Shown one piece after another: positions 63,480-64,000 of a DNA stretch of 64,000 bases; the stretch's first letter is position 1; each line of letters opens with the position of its first letter. Origin of the DNA: an uncultured Woeseia sp. (GTDB lineage: Bacteria; Pseudomonadota; Gammaproteobacteria; Steroidobacterales; Woeseiaceae); assembly GCA_913031125.1 (NCBI GenBank), contig CAJWFK010000004.1, positions 1 through 64,000 on the forward strand, in the 5' to 3' direction. Both the position numbers and the translations under genes were made by a program. Under the pieces are notes generated by a model. It searched no databases. It was not told the DNA's origin and saw only the letters and a program-made list of their open reading frames with translations.

Positions 63480-63506
63480 TGAATGAAGCCTCCTGACTGA
63501 GTTTGT

Positions 63507-64000
63507 TTATGAAGGGGTGATTATTTGTAGCGCCTTATCGTATGCAATCATCTTAGCTTCTTCATCCCGACGGTGGCGGTATTCTAATTGTCCTACCTTA
63601 ATCCCACGTTCGCTGATGACCAAGCGATGGGGAATGCCAATAAGTTCTGCGTCTGCGAATTTTACACCCGGGCGCGCATCACGATCATCTAATAAGACAT
63701 CCAGGCCAGCAGCTTTAAGTTCTGAATAAAGCGTTGTCGCTACTTCGCGTACGGTTTCTGATTGATGCATGTTTATTGGTATTAAAACAACCTTAAATGG
63801 TGCTATCGACTCAGGCCAGATGATGCCTCGCTCATCATGATTTTGCTCGATTGCAGCCCCAACAATTCTAGTTACACCGATACCGTAACATCCCATAAAC
63901 AACGTAGCGTCGTTGCCATCTTTATCTTGCACCGTAGCTCTCATTGCTTCTGAATAGCTTTGACCTAACTGAAAGATATGGCCAACCTCTATTCCACGAG
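63507..64000 (-). CDS. proS: Prolyl-tRNA synthetase, 3' part
   Basis: The C-terminal ~164 residues of ProRS; the frame stays open to the right edge ([19 protein letters not shown] before residue MRATVQD). It has class II motif 3 [18 protein letters not shown] and the anticodon-binding domain ([36 protein letters not shown]). Charges tRNA-Pro; the remainder lies beyond the window. Confidence 0.96.
   Translation of the reverse strand, partial: RGIEVGHIFQLGQSYSEAMRATVQDKDGNDATLFMGCYGIGVTRIVGAAIEQNHDERGIIWPESIAPFKVVLIPINMHQSETVREVATTLYSELKAAGLDVLLDDRDARPGVKFADAELIGIPHRLVISERGIKVGQLEYRHRRDEEAKMIAYDKALQIITPS

Noticed and set aside
1-64000. CRISPR arrays, tRNA or rRNA genes, insertion sequences, prophage
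   Set aside because: No regularly spaced repeats, no cloverleaf or rRNA-like segments and no transposase, integrase or phage protein motifs were seen on either strand.

Overview
The window looks like chromosomal DNA of a marine-type gammaproteobacterium of moderate, slightly AT-leaning composition. The evidence is the core gene content: aceE-aceF-lpd, metG, an RsxB-type ferredoxin, nth, DUF1841, apbC-dcd, purM-purN beside a DUF2066 gene, hda, and proS with a lytic transglycosylase. There are also TonB-dependent and TRAP transport genes. I see no rRNA, tRNA, transposase, integrase, phage genes or CRISPR array.

Layout. (1) 1-6190: the end of aceE, then aceF and lpd with one-base overlaps, followed 7 bp later by a Rieske oxygenase gene. 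(2) 6187-8482: two tandem paralogous MarR-like regulators, two tandem paralogous small lipoproteins, and an orphan signal-peptide ORF. (3) 8483-44697: a roughly 36-kb accessory region for peptide and imino-acid use. It holds six secreted M24 (creatinase/prolidase-fold) paralogs, three DUF885-type metallopeptidase paralogs, a secreted M28 peptidase, a secreted amidohydrolase, a TonB-dependent receptor, an SSS symporter and a complete DctPQM TRAP transporter. It also holds a proline-racemase-family enzyme, an ornithine-cyclodeaminase/pyrroline-reductase-family enzyme, a DapA-family enzyme resembling hydroxy-pyrroline-carboxylate deaminase, an SDR, an aldo/keto reductase, an Asp/Glu racemase, two TolB-like propeller proteins, a GH43-like propeller and a GntR/FCD regulator. 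(4) 44801-64000: housekeeping genes, with two PilT-family ATPases and a HEAT-repeat Ser/Thr kinase sitting between metG and apbC.

How it fits together (inference). Outer-membrane uptake, periplasmic cleavage of proline-containing peptides by M24, DUF885, M28 and amidohydrolase enzymes, inner-membrane import by SSS/TRAP carriers, and cytoplasmic racemisation, reduction and deamination of proline or hydroxyproline derivatives make a plausible single pathway. A 14-bp palindrome, TATTGTATACAATA, or a degenerate copy of it lies in four divergent intergenic regions of the region (11184, 21787, 26723 and, weakest, 41281). It is a good candidate operator for the GntR regulator, whose gene ends one of the operons so controlled.

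The most unusual signal is loss of catalytic residues. Three of the six M24 paralogs lack the last metal-binding glutamate, and each lies near an intact paralog. One of three DUF885 proteins has lost the Glu of its HExxGH motif, and the SDR lacks both its catalytic Ser and Tyr. A three-member uncharacterised secreted family (30880, 39980, 43861) is also confined to this region.
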